A program made the position numbers and the translations under genes. The notes beneath the pieces are model-generated. The model worked only from the letters and a program-made list of their open reading frames with translations, did no database searches and was not told the origin of the DNA. DNA of 40,157 nucleotides from Enhygromyxa salina. Its GTDB lineage: Bacteria > Myxococcota_A > Polyangia > Nannocystales > Nannocystaceae. Each line of letters starts with the position of its first letter. Positions within the stretch are counted from its first letter, which is position 1. This document shows positions 7,861 to 16,272 of the stretch, one piece after another. Location: assembly GCF_002994615.1 (NCBI RefSeq), contig NZ_PVNK01000267.1, positions 1 through 40,157 on the forward strand. The letters are read 5' to 3'.

Positions 7861-9108
7861 ATGCTCACGATCCTCGAAGTCAGCAACGCCCCGCGCGCGA
7901 GCGCGAGGCGGCCCGATCCTGGTCCAGAGGCCGAAGCGGCGCCGCTTCGGCGGGTGATCGTCGAGCCTGACCGCGCGAGCTGGACCGAGGCGCACGGCCG
8001 CGATCGGCTCATCGAGCACGTCGAGGCGCCGCTCCTGCCGGGCTCGACGACCGAGCGCGCGCTGATCCGGGCCCGGGGCCTGCGTGAGCTGGTGCAGCTC
8101 CACCGCCCGGCGGCGATCGTCTGCGGCTCGCCAGTGTTGTTGCCGGCCCTCGTTCGCCTCGCCGGCTACCGTCTCGAGCCGAGGCCCGCGCGGGTCGGGT
8201 CTTGGCAGGGGGATGGGTCCGAGGCCTACCTTCGGCGCGAGCTGGCCCGCGTCGATCCCCGGGTGGTCGAGCCGGGGGCCCGGGCGCTCGCGTGGTGGAC
8301 CAGGCAGGGCCTGGCCAGCTTCGACGCGGTGTTCGTCGGCAGCCGCGACGCGGGGCGGCGGCTGTGGGCGCGGGGGATCGACCGGATCTACTACGTCCCG
8401 CGCGGCGTCGACCTCGACCGCTTCACGCCCGACGCCGAGCGCGGCGCCCCGGACAGGCCCGGGCGCGGGTCCGGGCGACTCAGGATCTGGATCGAGGCCC
8501 CAAGCGGCGACGTGGGCCACCTGGGCCGGGTTCGCGCGGCGCTGTGTCAGCGCCTGCCCGTCGATCCGAAGCTGGTGATCCGGGCGCCGGTCCGCGCGAG
8601 CCTCGAGCGCTTCGCCGCGGGCCACTCGGGCGTCGAGCTTGGCGCGTTCGAGGAGCCGAGCGAGCGCGCGGGGGCGCTGGCCGCCTGCGATCTGGCGATC
8701 GTGTTGGGCAGCTCCGAGCACCGCCGCTCGGCCTGCGCGGAGGCCATGGCCTGCGGACTGCCCGTCATCGCTGAGGACGGCGGCGCTGCTGAGCTCATCC
8801 GCGACGGGGCCTGCGGTCGCGCCCTCGCGCGGCTCGACCCCGCGGGCCTCGGCGACGCGGTGGTGGAGCTCGTCCGCGCGGGGCAGCTGCGCGAGCTTGG
8901 TCGGCGCGCGCGGCAGTTCATCGAGCGCTTCGACCTCGCCAGCTGCGCTGCCCGCGAGGCGATGTGCCTGCGCGAGGTCGTCGACGCCGTTCGCCGCGGT
9001 CGCGCGGTCCCGCGGGGCATCCACGAGCGCACGCCCCCGGGCTTCGAAGCTCCCGCGGCGCTCTCGCGCGCGCCCGGGGACGCGGCTCAGCCGGGCCCGT
9101 CGAAGTAG
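7861..9108 (+). CDS. GT4-type glycosyltransferase
   Basis: This 415-residue protein has the GT-B architecture of family 4 glycosyltransferases. The linker motif VPRGVDLDRF is near residue 180. The C-terminal nucleotide-sugar-binding segment EAMACGLPVIAEDGGAAELI carries the E-x7-E spacing. The N-terminal half is short and the loop after residue 15 is Arg/Pro/Ala-rich, so the first Rossmann half looks reduced. No membrane segment. The acceptor is unknown; cell-surface polysaccharide or glycolipid is likely by family. The gene runs 22 bp into the 3' end of the convergent metallopeptidase gene. Start ATG 7861 rather than GTG 7855, on promoter spacing. Confidence 0.85.
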   Translation: MLTILEVSNAPRASARRPDPGPEAEAAPLRRVIVEPDRASWTEAHGRDRLIEHVEAPLLPGSTTERALIRARGLRELVQLHRPAAIVCGSPVLLPALVRLAGYRLEPRPARVGSWQGDGSEAYLRRELARVDPRVVEPGARALAWWTRQGLASFDAVFVGSRDAGRRLWARGIDRIYYVPRGVDLDRFTPDAERGAPDRPGRGSGRLRIWIEAPSGDVGHLGRVRAALCQRLPVDPKLVIRAPVRASLERFAAGHSGVELGAFEEPSERAGALAACDLAIVLGSSEHRRSACAEAMACGLPVIAEDGGAAELIRDGACGRALARLDPAGLGDAVVELVRAGQLRELGRRARQFIERFDLASCAAREAMCLREVVDAVRRGRAVPRGIHERTPPGFEAPAALSRAPGDAAQPGPSK

Positions 9109-11456
9109 CCCGCAAAAAATGCGATCCGCTCGCGCCACTCCTGGACGACCGCGCGGTGCCCCTCGCCCTCGGCGAGGGCGTCGAGGGGCTCGAGCAGCGC
9201 GCGGGCCCCGTCCCAGTCGTGGATCTGGGTCAGCGCCGAGAGCTGGGACATCAGCGCGGCGCGCTGGAGCTCGGGGCCCGGCAGCGGCGGCTCGCCGGAG
9301 CCGGGCGCGAGGGCGAGGGCGAGGACCTCGGCGGCCTGCTCGGGCGCGGCGATGATCAAAAATTGGCGCCCGAGCAGGTAGTTGCCGAGGGCGGCGTGGC
9401 CCGGCAGGGCCGCGATCTTGGCCGCCGACCACAGCCGCAGCATCGAGACCGCCCGCGACTCGCCGCCGACGCGAAAGGGCCCGAAGTACTCGACGACCTG
9501 GGCAGCGAGCTCGGCGTCCGTCGTCGCGATCAGCTTGATCTGGAGCTGGCGCGTCCGCGCCTCGGTCAGGCCCAGGCTCATCGCGGCGCGGTAGTGGGTC
9601 GCGGCCTGGTCGAGGCGCCCGGCGACGAGGGCCGTGTCGCCGCGCTGCTCGGCGATCACGGCCTGGATCGTGGTCGTGAGCGCGTCGCGGGTTGCGAGCT
9701 CGTCGAGGATCGCGGCGGCGTCCTCGAACTGCTCCCAGCCGGCGAGCATGTCGGCGAGGCGGAGGAAGTGGCCCGGCTCCTCGGGCTCGATCCGGCACAG
9801 GGTCTGTTGGGTCTCGAGCGCCTCGTCGCGCTGGCCGAGCAGCTGGGCCCGGGCGGCGGCCTGACGCAGGTCCGCGGCCCGGTGGGCGCAGGGCCGACGA
9901 AACACCGACGAACGCTCGTAGCGCTGGGCCTGGGCCTCGATGTCGCGCTCGCGCAGCGGCAGCGCGCGGAGGAAGTCCAGCCACTCGAGCTCGAGCGCGT
10001 CGAGGCTCGTGGCGTAGGTCTGCTCGAAGTCGCCAGCGTTGCCGTAGAGCGCCGCGACCTTGTCCCAGCCGCGCGTCTGCGCCAGCCACAGCACAAACGA
10101 TCCGGCGGCGGTGTAGGCCCGGCTCGCGGCCGCCCCCCAAAAGCCCGCGCCCATGATCGTCGTCAGCGGCGGGCGCTTGTCGAGGCGATCGAGGACCGCG
10201 GCTTGCTCGTGGAGCCCGAGGTTGTCGTGGGTCCGCGGGGCGAGGGCCGTGGGCACGCCCTCGATCAGCGCGCCGCTGAAGCGCAGCCCGGCGATCGGGA
10301 GGCCGAGCAGCGGATCGCCGAAGTCACCGAGGAAGGCGTGGGCGAGCTCGTGGTGGAGGACGTCGTGGGGCCACGGGCGGTGGCTGAGGTACATCTGCTG
10401 GCGCCACGGCGGCGAGACCTCGACCCGGTTGGCGCCGATCAGCGCGCCGCGCTGCTTGCCGTTGGCGAAGATGAAGCTCTCGACCTTGCGCGCGGGCGTC
10501 CGACCGAGGCGCCGCTCGAGCTGGTCCCAGGCGAATTCGTGCTCGGCGGCGACCATCTCGATCTCGCGGGCGGTCAGCGAGCCCGGGCCATAGCGGATCA
10601 CGAAGTGCTCGGTCTCCTTTGTCGCGCCGAGGACCTTGGCGATGCTCGCGGTCGTGGCCGTGAACCCCAGGCGCGGGGCGCTGAGGCCGACCCCGAGGGC
10701 GAGCACGGCCAGCGCGCTCGCGGCCACGGTCCGCGCCCGGTTCTGGCCCCCGTCGATCATCCGCCGCCAGCTCGGCCGCAGGCGCCCGTCGACGCTCGCG
10801 CGCAGCCCCAGCCACAGCGCGGCCGCGGCCGTGAAATTGTAGGCCCGGTAGAGCAGGTAGCGCGAGGAGATCTCGATGCCCTCGTCGTAGATCGGGCCCG
10901 AGAACCAGCCGAAGAAGGGATCGTAGGCGAACACGACCGGCTCGACGTAGAGCCGCCGCAGCCCGATGACCACGCAGACCGCGAAGGGCAGCCAGGCGGC
11001 CAGGAGCGCGACCCAGCGCTTGCGCGGACCGACGAGCAGCGCCGCGCCGACGCCCGCGAGCCAGCCCAAGATCGCCGAGCACAGCGGTCCGATCGCAAAG
11101 TAAGCGGCGCCGCCGAGGGGATCGCAGTTGGTCGTCCACAGCATGCCCGTGAGCAGGACCGCGAGCGTGAGCCCGAGCAGCCACGCGAGCTCGACGGCGC
11201 CGTCGCGGGCGAGGGGCCACAGCGGCGCGCTGTCCGGAGCTGGCTGGTCTGCGGCCGCGCGGGCGCGCACAGCATCGACCCCGGCGGCCGCCGCGAGCAG
11301 GCTCAGCATCGGCGCGAGCAGGAGGCTCGAGAAGTAGCCCAGCGTCCCCGCCATCGGCACGAAGCTCAGGGCCAGCACGCTGACAAACACAAACGCCCGC
11401 CTGCGCAGGCGTGGGTCCGAGGGGATCCCCCGCAGCCAGCTCAGCAGCTTCGACAC
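9087..11456 (-). CDS. Polytopic membrane zinc peptidase (gluzincin, peptidase MA-like) with TPR-like C-terminus
   Basis: From GTG 11456 the product has 789 residues. The first 265 contain about six hydrophobic segments with short loops. A soluble domain of about 270-480 follows, containing His369-Glu-Leu-Ala-His373 and a downstream Glu399 in LIEGVP. That is the HExxH...E layout of MA-clan gluzincins. The C-terminal third (about 500-789) is helical with TPR-like repeats. The enzyme is therefore a membrane-anchored metallopeptidase whose substrate is unknown. The GTG at 11456 (MSKLLSWLRG) is preferred to GTG 11498 because a CATACT hexamer lies 6 bases upstream and the extra 14 residues look non-coding. 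The gene overlaps the glycosyltransferase 3' end by 22 bp. Confidence 0.8.
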   Translation of the reverse strand: MSKLLSWLRGIPSDPRLRRRAFVFVSVLALSFVPMAGTLGYFSSLLLAPMLSLLAAAAGVDAVRARAAADQPAPDSAPLWPLARDGAVELAWLLGLTLAVLLTGMLWTTNCDPLGGAAYFAIGPLCSAILGWLAGVGAALLVGPRKRWVALLAAWLPFAVCVVIGLRRLYVEPVVFAYDPFFGWFSGPIYDEGIEISSRYLLYRAYNFTAAAALWLGLRASVDGRLRPSWRRMIDGGQNRARTVAASALAVLALGVGLSAPRLGFTATTASIAKVLGATKETEHFVIRYGPGSLTAREIEMVAAEHEFAWDQLERRLGRTPARKVESFIFANGKQRGALIGANRVEVSPPWRQQMYLSHRPWPHDVLHHELAHAFLGDFGDPLLGLPIAGLRFSGALIEGVPTALAPRTHDNLGLHEQAAVLDRLDKRPPLTTIMGAGFWGAAASRAYTAAGSFVLWLAQTRGWDKVAALYGNAGDFEQTYATSLDALELEWLDFLRALPLRERDIEAQAQRYERSSVFRRPCAHRAADLRQAAARAQLLGQRDEALETQQTLCRIEPEEPGHFLRLADMLAGWEQFEDAAAILDELATRDALTTTIQAVIAEQRGDTALVAGRLDQAATHYRAAMSLGLTEARTRQLQIKLIATTDAELAAQVVEYFGPFRVGGESRAVSMLRLWSAAKIAALPGHAALGNYLLGRQFLIIAAPEQAAEVLALALAPGSGEPPLPGPELQRAALMSQLSALTQIHDWDGARALLEPLDALAEGEGHRAVVQEWRERIAFFAGYFDGPG

Positions 11457-11572
11457 GGCGGGAGTATGCCCGCTCGCATCTGCGCGGGCCAGGCGCACGG
11501 TTCCCGCGCAGGCCGGCTTTTGCTTCAGCTCGGCGGACCAAAACGTTATGCTCGGACCTGCAGGAGAGCAAA

Positions 11573-12226
11573 ATGGGCGCGACGAAAACAGACCTGTGGA
11601 ACGCTGGGATCAAGGCGTTCGAGGACGGCAACCACGCGGTGCTCGAGCTGGTCTGTCGGCGTCTGCTCGACCGCGAGCCCGACAACTTCCCAGTCCGCAT
11701 GTTGCTGGCCCACGCGCTGCTCAAGATGAAGCGCTTCGACGACGCGGGCGAGCTGCTCGAGGGCGCCAACCCCAGCGACGAGCGCACGGTCGTGCTCTGG
11801 CATCGGACCGCCGGCGACTACTACGCCGAGCGCGGTCACCATCAGGCCGCCGAAGACGAGTACGCCTCGGCCCTCGCCCTCGCCGACGAGCAGACCAGCG
11901 ACCTGGTCCTGGACCTCGTCGAGGCCCGCATCAGCCAGGGTCACAACGAGGCCGCGCTCCGGGCCGTCGAGACCTTTGTTGGCCGCCACGAAGATGGCGA
12001 GCTCGACGACGGCGAGCTCCTGGCCTTCGCCAAGGCCCGGGCGCTGCGCAACCTCGGTCGCTTCGACGAGGCGCTGGTCGCCGCCCGCGAGGCCTGCGGA
12101 CTCGGCGAGGCGATCGGCGGGTTCGAGGCTGGCGACAGCCTCGTCCGCGAGCTCGAGCAGCGCCTCGAGTGGGAGGCGGCCCTCGCCGCCGCCGATCTCG
12201 ACGGGCCCACGCTCGACGCCGAGTGA
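11573..12226 (+). CDS. TPR-repeat protein
   Basis: This 217-residue, acidic, Ala/Leu-rich protein is made of helix pairs typical of tetratricopeptide repeats. Recurring motifs include NFPVRMLLAHALLKMKRFDD, HRTAGDYYAERGHHQAAEDE and AKARALRNLGRFDEAL. No signal peptide, so probably a cytoplasmic scaffold or binding protein. The ATG at 11573 is preceded by AGGAG at 11562-11566, a good SD, so it is one of the leadered genes. It is divergent from the metallopeptidase (117 bp) and convergent with the lipoprotein at 12364. Confidence 0.8.
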   Translation: MGATKTDLWNAGIKAFEDGNHAVLELVCRRLLDREPDNFPVRMLLAHALLKMKRFDDAGELLEGANPSDERTVVLWHRTAGDYYAERGHHQAAEDEYASALALADEQTSDLVLDLVEARISQGHNEAALRAVETFVGRHEDGELDDGELLAFAKARALRNLGRFDEALVAAREACGLGEAIGGFEAGDSLVRELEQRLEWEAALAAADLDGPTLDAE

Positions 12227-12236
12227 CGCGGGCCCG

Positions 12237-12338
12237 CCGGGCCGCCCACGAGCGAGCGGCCCGGCCGCGAGGCCTTCTTGAAAGGCCCCTTGAAACCCAG
12301 AAGGCCTGAGTCGAGCGCGCAGCGCTTGATTCAGGCCT
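12237..12338. terminator. Cluster of three hairpins between convergent genes
   Basis: CCGGGCCGC at 12237-12245 pairs perfectly with GCGGCCCGG at 12256-12264. AGGCCTTCT at 12270-12278 pairs with AGAAGGCCT at 12299-12307. AGGCCTGA at 12302-12309 pairs with TCAGGCCT at 12331-12338. The last two stems share bases 12302-12307 and cannot form together. There is no long U tract, but the position between tail-to-tail genes supports bidirectional termination. Confidence 0.5.
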
Positions 12339-12363
12339 CGTACGAGCCGAGAGGGCTTAGAGC

Positions 12364-13545
12364 TCAGCCACAGGGGATCGTCTGGTCGATCAGCTCGGCC
12401 GCGCGATCGATGTCTTGCGTCGTCGGCTGCGAGAGCGCGTAGATCCCGAGCAGCTCGTCGGCGGCCGCGGCATCGCGCTCGCGGATCTCACGGTCGAGGA
12501 CCTCGCCGATGATCTGCACGAAGGCCCAGTTGGCGTCGGTCGCCTCGCTGCACTGCTCGTCGTCCTGCGCGAGCAGGTGCTGGCGGAGGGCGACGGCGAC
12601 GCCGCGGGCGAGGGCGTCGTCGAGCTGCTCCCAGGCCATGTCGAACAGCTCCTGGCCCTCGGCCGGGAGGTCGTCGTAGGTCGGGTAGTCGTCGACCGAG
12701 TAGAGGTCGCGGAAGCAGCGGACGGCGAGGATGCCGTCGAAGATGCGCTGGTGGGTGCTCGGGCTGTAGTCGTGGACGAGCTCCGCGAACCCGATCACGT
12801 CACCGTCGGCCTGGGCGCCGCCCGTGTAGTAGGCCCACGAGGAGTCGCAGTCCTTGGCGGTGTGCGTGCAGGTGTAGGCCTCCTTGTAGACCGAGATGTA
12901 GGAGAACCACACGAACCCGGCCTCGATCCGCGCGGCGTGGACGTTGGGGTCGCCCTCGCCCGACATCCCGGCGATGAAGGCGTCGTTGATCAGCGGGCGG
13001 AGCTTGGCCGGCCCGGCGCAGCGATCGGGGTGGTTAATGGCGTTGTCGGTGTCGGAGCACTGCTTGTCGGGGTCGAGGCCGGGGTCCCACTCGGACTCGG
13101 GGATCGCCGGGTAGTGCAGATCTTCGCGGCGATCGACGCGCGAGCCGAGACCTTGGTCGAGCTCGTAGGTCGCGCGCGCGTCGGTGAAGTCGTCGCGGCC
13201 CGGGGCGCCGTTGCGCCACAGCAGATCGGCGATCTCGTCGTAGGCCTCGATGCGGGCGATCGAGCTGGGCGGATCGGACACGAGCTCGTAGACGCCGCCG
13301 TCGGAGATGCACGCGCCGTAGGGGTCCTCGTCGCTGTCCATCGGCAGGTAGTCGGTTGCGAGGGCGACGCAGGCGGCCTCGTCGACGGGGTCGCTGGCGG
13401 GGTCGCAGGGCTCGCCCGCGGCGACGTCTCCGTCGCCGCCCTCGCTGTCGGTCGGCTCTCCGGGCGCACGGCAGGCGAGGGGGCCGGCCAGGCTGAGGCC
13501 GGCGATGACGAGCAAATGGGTACGGATGATATGGCGGCAGTTCAT
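12364..13545 (-). CDS. Unknown lipoprotein encoded downstream of a TonB receptor
   Basis: This 393-residue protein has a hydrophobic leader and lipobox PLAC (Cys25), then an acidic linker. The body is helix-rich with notable segments NDAFIAGMSGEGD, HAARIEAGFVWFSYISVYKE, CDSSWAYYTGG and DGILAVRCFRDL. Its several cysteines suggest disulfides. I do not recognise the family; the helical character and pairing with a TonB receptor are reminiscent of imelysin-type surface iron proteins, but I see no diagnostic motif. Start ATG 13545 gives a clean signal peptide. It follows the receptor gene in the same direction after 142 bp containing a strong hairpin, so expression may be uncoupled or attenuated. 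Confidence 0.75.
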   Translation of the reverse strand: MNCRHIIRTHLLVIAGLSLAGPLACRAPGEPTDSEGGDGDVAAGEPCDPASDPVDEAACVALATDYLPMDSDEDPYGACISDGGVYELVSDPPSSIARIEAYDEIADLLWRNGAPGRDDFTDARATYELDQGLGSRVDRREDLHYPAIPESEWDPGLDPDKQCSDTDNAINHPDRCAGPAKLRPLINDAFIAGMSGEGDPNVHAARIEAGFVWFSYISVYKEAYTCTHTAKDCDSSWAYYTGGAQADGDVIGFAELVHDYSPSTHQRIFDGILAVRCFRDLYSVDDYPTYDDLPAEGQELFDMAWEQLDDALARGVAVALRQHLLAQDDEQCSEATDANWAFVQIIGEVLDREIRERDAAAADELLGIYALSQPTTQDIDRAAELIDQTIPCG

Positions 13546-13626
13546 GAGGGGTCTTCCCGGTTCGCCTACGGGAGTACGCCCGCGCCCGGCGCCACGGCAA
13601 TCCGTGGACCGCCCCGTTGTCGCCAC

Positions 13627-13668
13627 AAAAACGCTCGGGAAACCCCTGGTCTGGACCAGGGGTTTCCC
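13627..13668 (-). terminator. 15-bp perfect hairpin plus T5 (minus strand)
   Basis: GGGAAACCCCTGGTC at 13637-13651 is the perfect reverse complement of 13654-13668, leaving a 2-base loop. On the minus strand it is followed after five bases by TTTTT (13631-13627). This is an intrinsic terminator for the TonB receptor gene, placed before the downstream lipoprotein gene. Confidence 0.7.
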
Positions 13669-13671
13669 CCT

Positions 13672-13689
13672 GATCTCGGGCCCGAGATC
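13672..13689. other. 18-bp perfect palindrome over the TonB receptor stop codon
   Basis: GATCTCGGGCCCGAGATC is a perfect palindrome overlapping the receptor TGA (13690-13688). It lies 3 bases from the terminator hairpin, so the 3' end could fold into two adjacent stems. Confidence 0.6.
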
Positions 13690-16063
13690 AAAAACCGATC
13701 TCGACCGACAAGTTGAGCGAGCGCGTGGCTCCGTTGACGCTCGACCCGTGGTAGCGATAGGGCGAATCGATCACGTTCTCGACCACGAGCGAGAGCAGGA
13801 CCAGGGGATCGAGGCGGTAGCCCGCGCGAAGATCCCAGACCGCAAACCCCGGCGTGCCGCCGGTCGGGATGCGAGAGTCGGCCTCGTCGGCCAGGGCCAG
13901 GCGAGTCTGGGCCCCGGCCCAGCGCACCGCCGAGCCCAGCCACAGGCCGAAGTCGGCGTACCAGGTCAGCTCGACGGCGCCGTTGAGCGGTGGGATCCGT
14001 GACAGCGGCAGCTGCTCCTCGTAGCTGTCGAGGTTGCCGCTCGCGGGCGGCGGGATCGGGTTGGGTCCCTGGCCCCACGCCCACGACGCGGTCGCGCCGA
14101 GCACGAAGCCCGCGGGCATGAACACCCGCGCCGACGCGTCGAAGCCGCGCAGCAGCGCCCAGCCGTCGAGGTTGACGAGCTGAAAGCGGGTTCGCGAGGC
14201 CTCGCACCCCGTCGGGTTCTCGGCCGCGCCGCCGGGGCACGCGCCGAGCTCACGCGGCGCGCGACCGATCAGATCGCGGATGAAGGAGTGCCAGAAGAAC
14301 ACGCTGGCTTCGACGGAGCGATGGCGGACGCGCAGGCCGGTGTCGAGCGAGAGCGAGCGCTCCGGGTCGAGCGAGGCGTTCTCGTACTGGAAGCCCGGCC
14401 CGGTCTGCTGGCGGCTGGTCAGATCGTCGAGGTTGGGCGCGCGAAAGCCCTGGTCGAAGTCGAGGTGCCACGACAGCCAGTCGGCCGCGAGCACCATCAG
14501 CCCGGCGTTGCCGACGGCGGTCGCCCACTTGCGGTCGACGGCCGCGGTCTCGCTCTGCTCGTCGCCGTCGGCCTTGGCCCACACGAACGCCGCCCGGCCC
14601 CCGGCGCGCACGCGCACGCGCTCGCCGATCCACATGTGCGGCTCGGCCCACATCCCCGACGTCAGGTAGCGCGAGCCGTCGATGTACTGGCCGCGGGACG
14701 AGATGCTCGTGACCGGCGGCGAGATGTCGGTGAACACCAGCCACGCGTTGCTCTCGATCAGGTCGAAGTAGACCTCGCCGCCGTAGTCGACGCCGAAGCT
14801 GAGCCGCTCACCGAGGGGCAGCGCGGCGCTCGACAGGGCCGCGCGCAGGCCGAGGGTGTGGACGTCGTCCTTGCCGTTGGACTCGGTCCCGCCGTCGATC
14901 TCGGCGATCCCGTTGTCGCGGGTCAGCTGGGTCCGCTCGTGTTGATTCTGGTAGCTCGCGCTGATGCGCACGCGCGAGGCCACGGCCGGCCCGTCCGACA
15001 TGTCCGCGGCGAGGTAGGTCAAGGTCCGGAACTGGTCGAGGTAGACCAGGCACTCGTCGTCGGGGGCCTCGGCCGGCGGGCACTTGTCGGTCCGCGGCGC
15101 GTCTTTTTGGCGGTAGTCGTAGTAGGCCCCCGTCAGCCGCCAGCGATCGTTGATCTGCCAGACCACGCGAGCGTCGGCGGTCAGCTCGCGAAAGCCGGTG
15201 CCGATCTGCGTGCGCTCGTCGCTGGCGAGGCGCGGCTCCTTCCACGGCAGGCCCGTGGCCGGGGCCGTGACCGCGCCTGCGGTGACCAGCTGGCCGACCT
15301 CGCGGTAGCCGACGCCCGCGACGACCCCGACCTTGCCCTTCCAGCCGAGGTCGAGCTGCGCGCGCCCGCCGAGCTCGCTATCGGCGGTCCGATGGGTCAG
15401 CATCACCCGCGGGTGGACGGTCCATCCCTTCGAGGGATCGAGGGTTGGATCGAGCGGCGTGGTCAGCAGCGCGCCCCCGATCGCGTCGGACCCCCAGCGC
15501 GTCGAGGCCGAGCCGCGCACGACCTCCAGGCGCTGGATCGTGCGCGAGTCGACGGTGAAGAAGTACTGGTTCGGGCCCTGGCGAAAGGTCGAGGTGTTGA
15601 GCCGGATCCCGTCGAAGGCGATCAGCGTCTGCTGCCCGGTCAGCCCGCGGACGTAGGGCGAGGCCTGGGCGTGGGCGCTCTGCTGGACAAAGACGCCAGG
15701 CTCGAAGCGCAGGGCGTCTGGGGCCGAGCGTGGCAGTCGCTCCTGGATCTGTCGGCGACTGACGACGCTCGCGTCGCGCACGTAGTTGTCGGGGGTGTCC
15801 GACGGAACGATGATCTCGCGGGCTGTGTCGTCGGTCTGCTCGCCGCCGTCATCGTCGGTCTGCTCGCCGTCATCGCCGGTCTGCTCGCCGCCGTCATCGC
15901 CGGTCTGTTCGCCGCCGTCATCGCCTGGCTCGGGGTCGTCGCCGCTCCCCTCGGGCGCCGTGGCGGGCGGGCTGGCGATCGCCGCACTTGGCGCCAGCGC
16001 CGACAGCCCAACCACTATCCCGGCCAGTGCTGCGGCGAGGCGCTCTGCTGGCCAGGGACCCAT
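13688..16063 (-). CDS. TonB-dependent outer-membrane receptor
   Basis: This 791-residue protein has a signal peptide (1-30), then an acidic low-complexity linker of degenerate GDDGGEQT units (about 46-79). The plug domain spans about 95-210 (YVRGLTGQQTLIAFDGIRLN, then QRLEVVRGSASTRWGSDAIG). A long beta-barrel follows, with alternating aromatic strands, ending in VEIGF with a C-terminal Phe as expected for BAM recognition. The ligand is not evident; catecholate, haem or vitamin receptors share this plug. No Fur-like box is seen directly upstream. The nearby TetR gene and the downstream lipoprotein are candidates for a common uptake locus. The AGGGGAATCCCCT palindrome upstream (16104-16116) may be an operator. 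Confidence 0.9.
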   Translation of the reverse strand: MGPWPAERLAAALAGIVVGLSALAPSAAIASPPATAPEGSGDDPEPGDDGGEQTGDDGGEQTGDDGEQTDDDGGEQTDDTAREIIVPSDTPDNYVRDASVVSRRQIQERLPRSAPDALRFEPGVFVQQSAHAQASPYVRGLTGQQTLIAFDGIRLNTSTFRQGPNQYFFTVDSRTIQRLEVVRGSASTRWGSDAIGGALLTTPLDPTLDPSKGWTVHPRVMLTHRTADSELGGRAQLDLGWKGKVGVVAGVGYREVGQLVTAGAVTAPATGLPWKEPRLASDERTQIGTGFRELTADARVVWQINDRWRLTGAYYDYRQKDAPRTDKCPPAEAPDDECLVYLDQFRTLTYLAADMSDGPAVASRVRISASYQNQHERTQLTRDNGIAEIDGGTESNGKDDVHTLGLRAALSSAALPLGERLSFGVDYGGEVYFDLIESNAWLVFTDISPPVTSISSRGQYIDGSRYLTSGMWAEPHMWIGERVRVRAGGRAAFVWAKADGDEQSETAAVDRKWATAVGNAGLMVLAADWLSWHLDFDQGFRAPNLDDLTSRQQTGPGFQYENASLDPERSLSLDTGLRVRHRSVEASVFFWHSFIRDLIGRAPRELGACPGGAAENPTGCEASRTRFQLVNLDGWALLRGFDASARVFMPAGFVLGATASWAWGQGPNPIPPPASGNLDSYEEQLPLSRIPPLNGAVELTWYADFGLWLGSAVRWAGAQTRLALADEADSRIPTGGTPGFAVWDLRAGYRLDPLVLLSLVVENVIDSPYRYHGSSVNGATRSLNLSVEIGF
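15820..15945. repeat. Degenerate 24-bp tandem repeats encoding GDDGGEQT
   Basis: Plus-strand copies of GTCGGTCTGCTCGCCGCCGT-like units recur across this stretch with small length changes in multiples of three. They encode the acidic linker between the signal peptide and plug of the TonB receptor. Copy number is likely to vary between strains. Confidence 0.7.
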
Positions 16064-16103
16064 TCAGCGGCCCATTCTCCGGGCCCGTCCCGACCAGACA
16101 AGG

Positions 16104-16116
16104 AGGGGAATCCCCT
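16104..16116. promoter_or_regulatory. Palindrome AGGGGAATCCCCT upstream of the TonB receptor
   Basis: A 6-bp perfect inverted repeat around a central base lies 41-53 bp before the receptor ATG, at the edge of palindromic element A copy 1. It could be an operator; no factor can be assigned. Confidence 0.35.
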
Positions 16117-16272
16117 AAGAGCGTGTGGCGCAGTGCCTCAGGCCGCCTCGCCTGGCCTCTTCGCCGCGGGATTTCCCGCCAAAACTTGCACTAGCAGCGG
16201 CGTTTTGGCCTCGCGCCCTCGACGAAAATTCCGGCGCGAGGCGACACGATGCATTGCACCACGGGCTGCTAG
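16115..16272. repeat. Palindromic element A, copy 1 (diverged left arm)
   Basis: The right arm (about 16215-16272) matches the right arm of copy 2 (39985-40042) at all but three of 58 positions and ends in the same GGGCTGCTAG. The centre (CCAAAACTTGCA, then GCGGCGTTTTGGC) is also shared, with a shorter loop. The left arm starts CTAAGAGC and aligns to the copy 2 left arm with many substitutions. The TAG of the TetR gene lies in the terminal CTAG. No gene within. Confidence 0.8.

Noticed and set aside
7783..10140. 785-codon minus-strand open frame
   Set aside because: Runs through the glycosyltransferase and out of frame through the metallopeptidase; Arg/Ala/Gly-rich GC artefact.
8964..11729. 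921-codon plus-strand open frame
   Set aside because: Shadow of the metallopeptidase on the other strand. Composition is Arg/Gly/Glu-rich with no domains, and the minus-strand product has membrane segments and HExxH.
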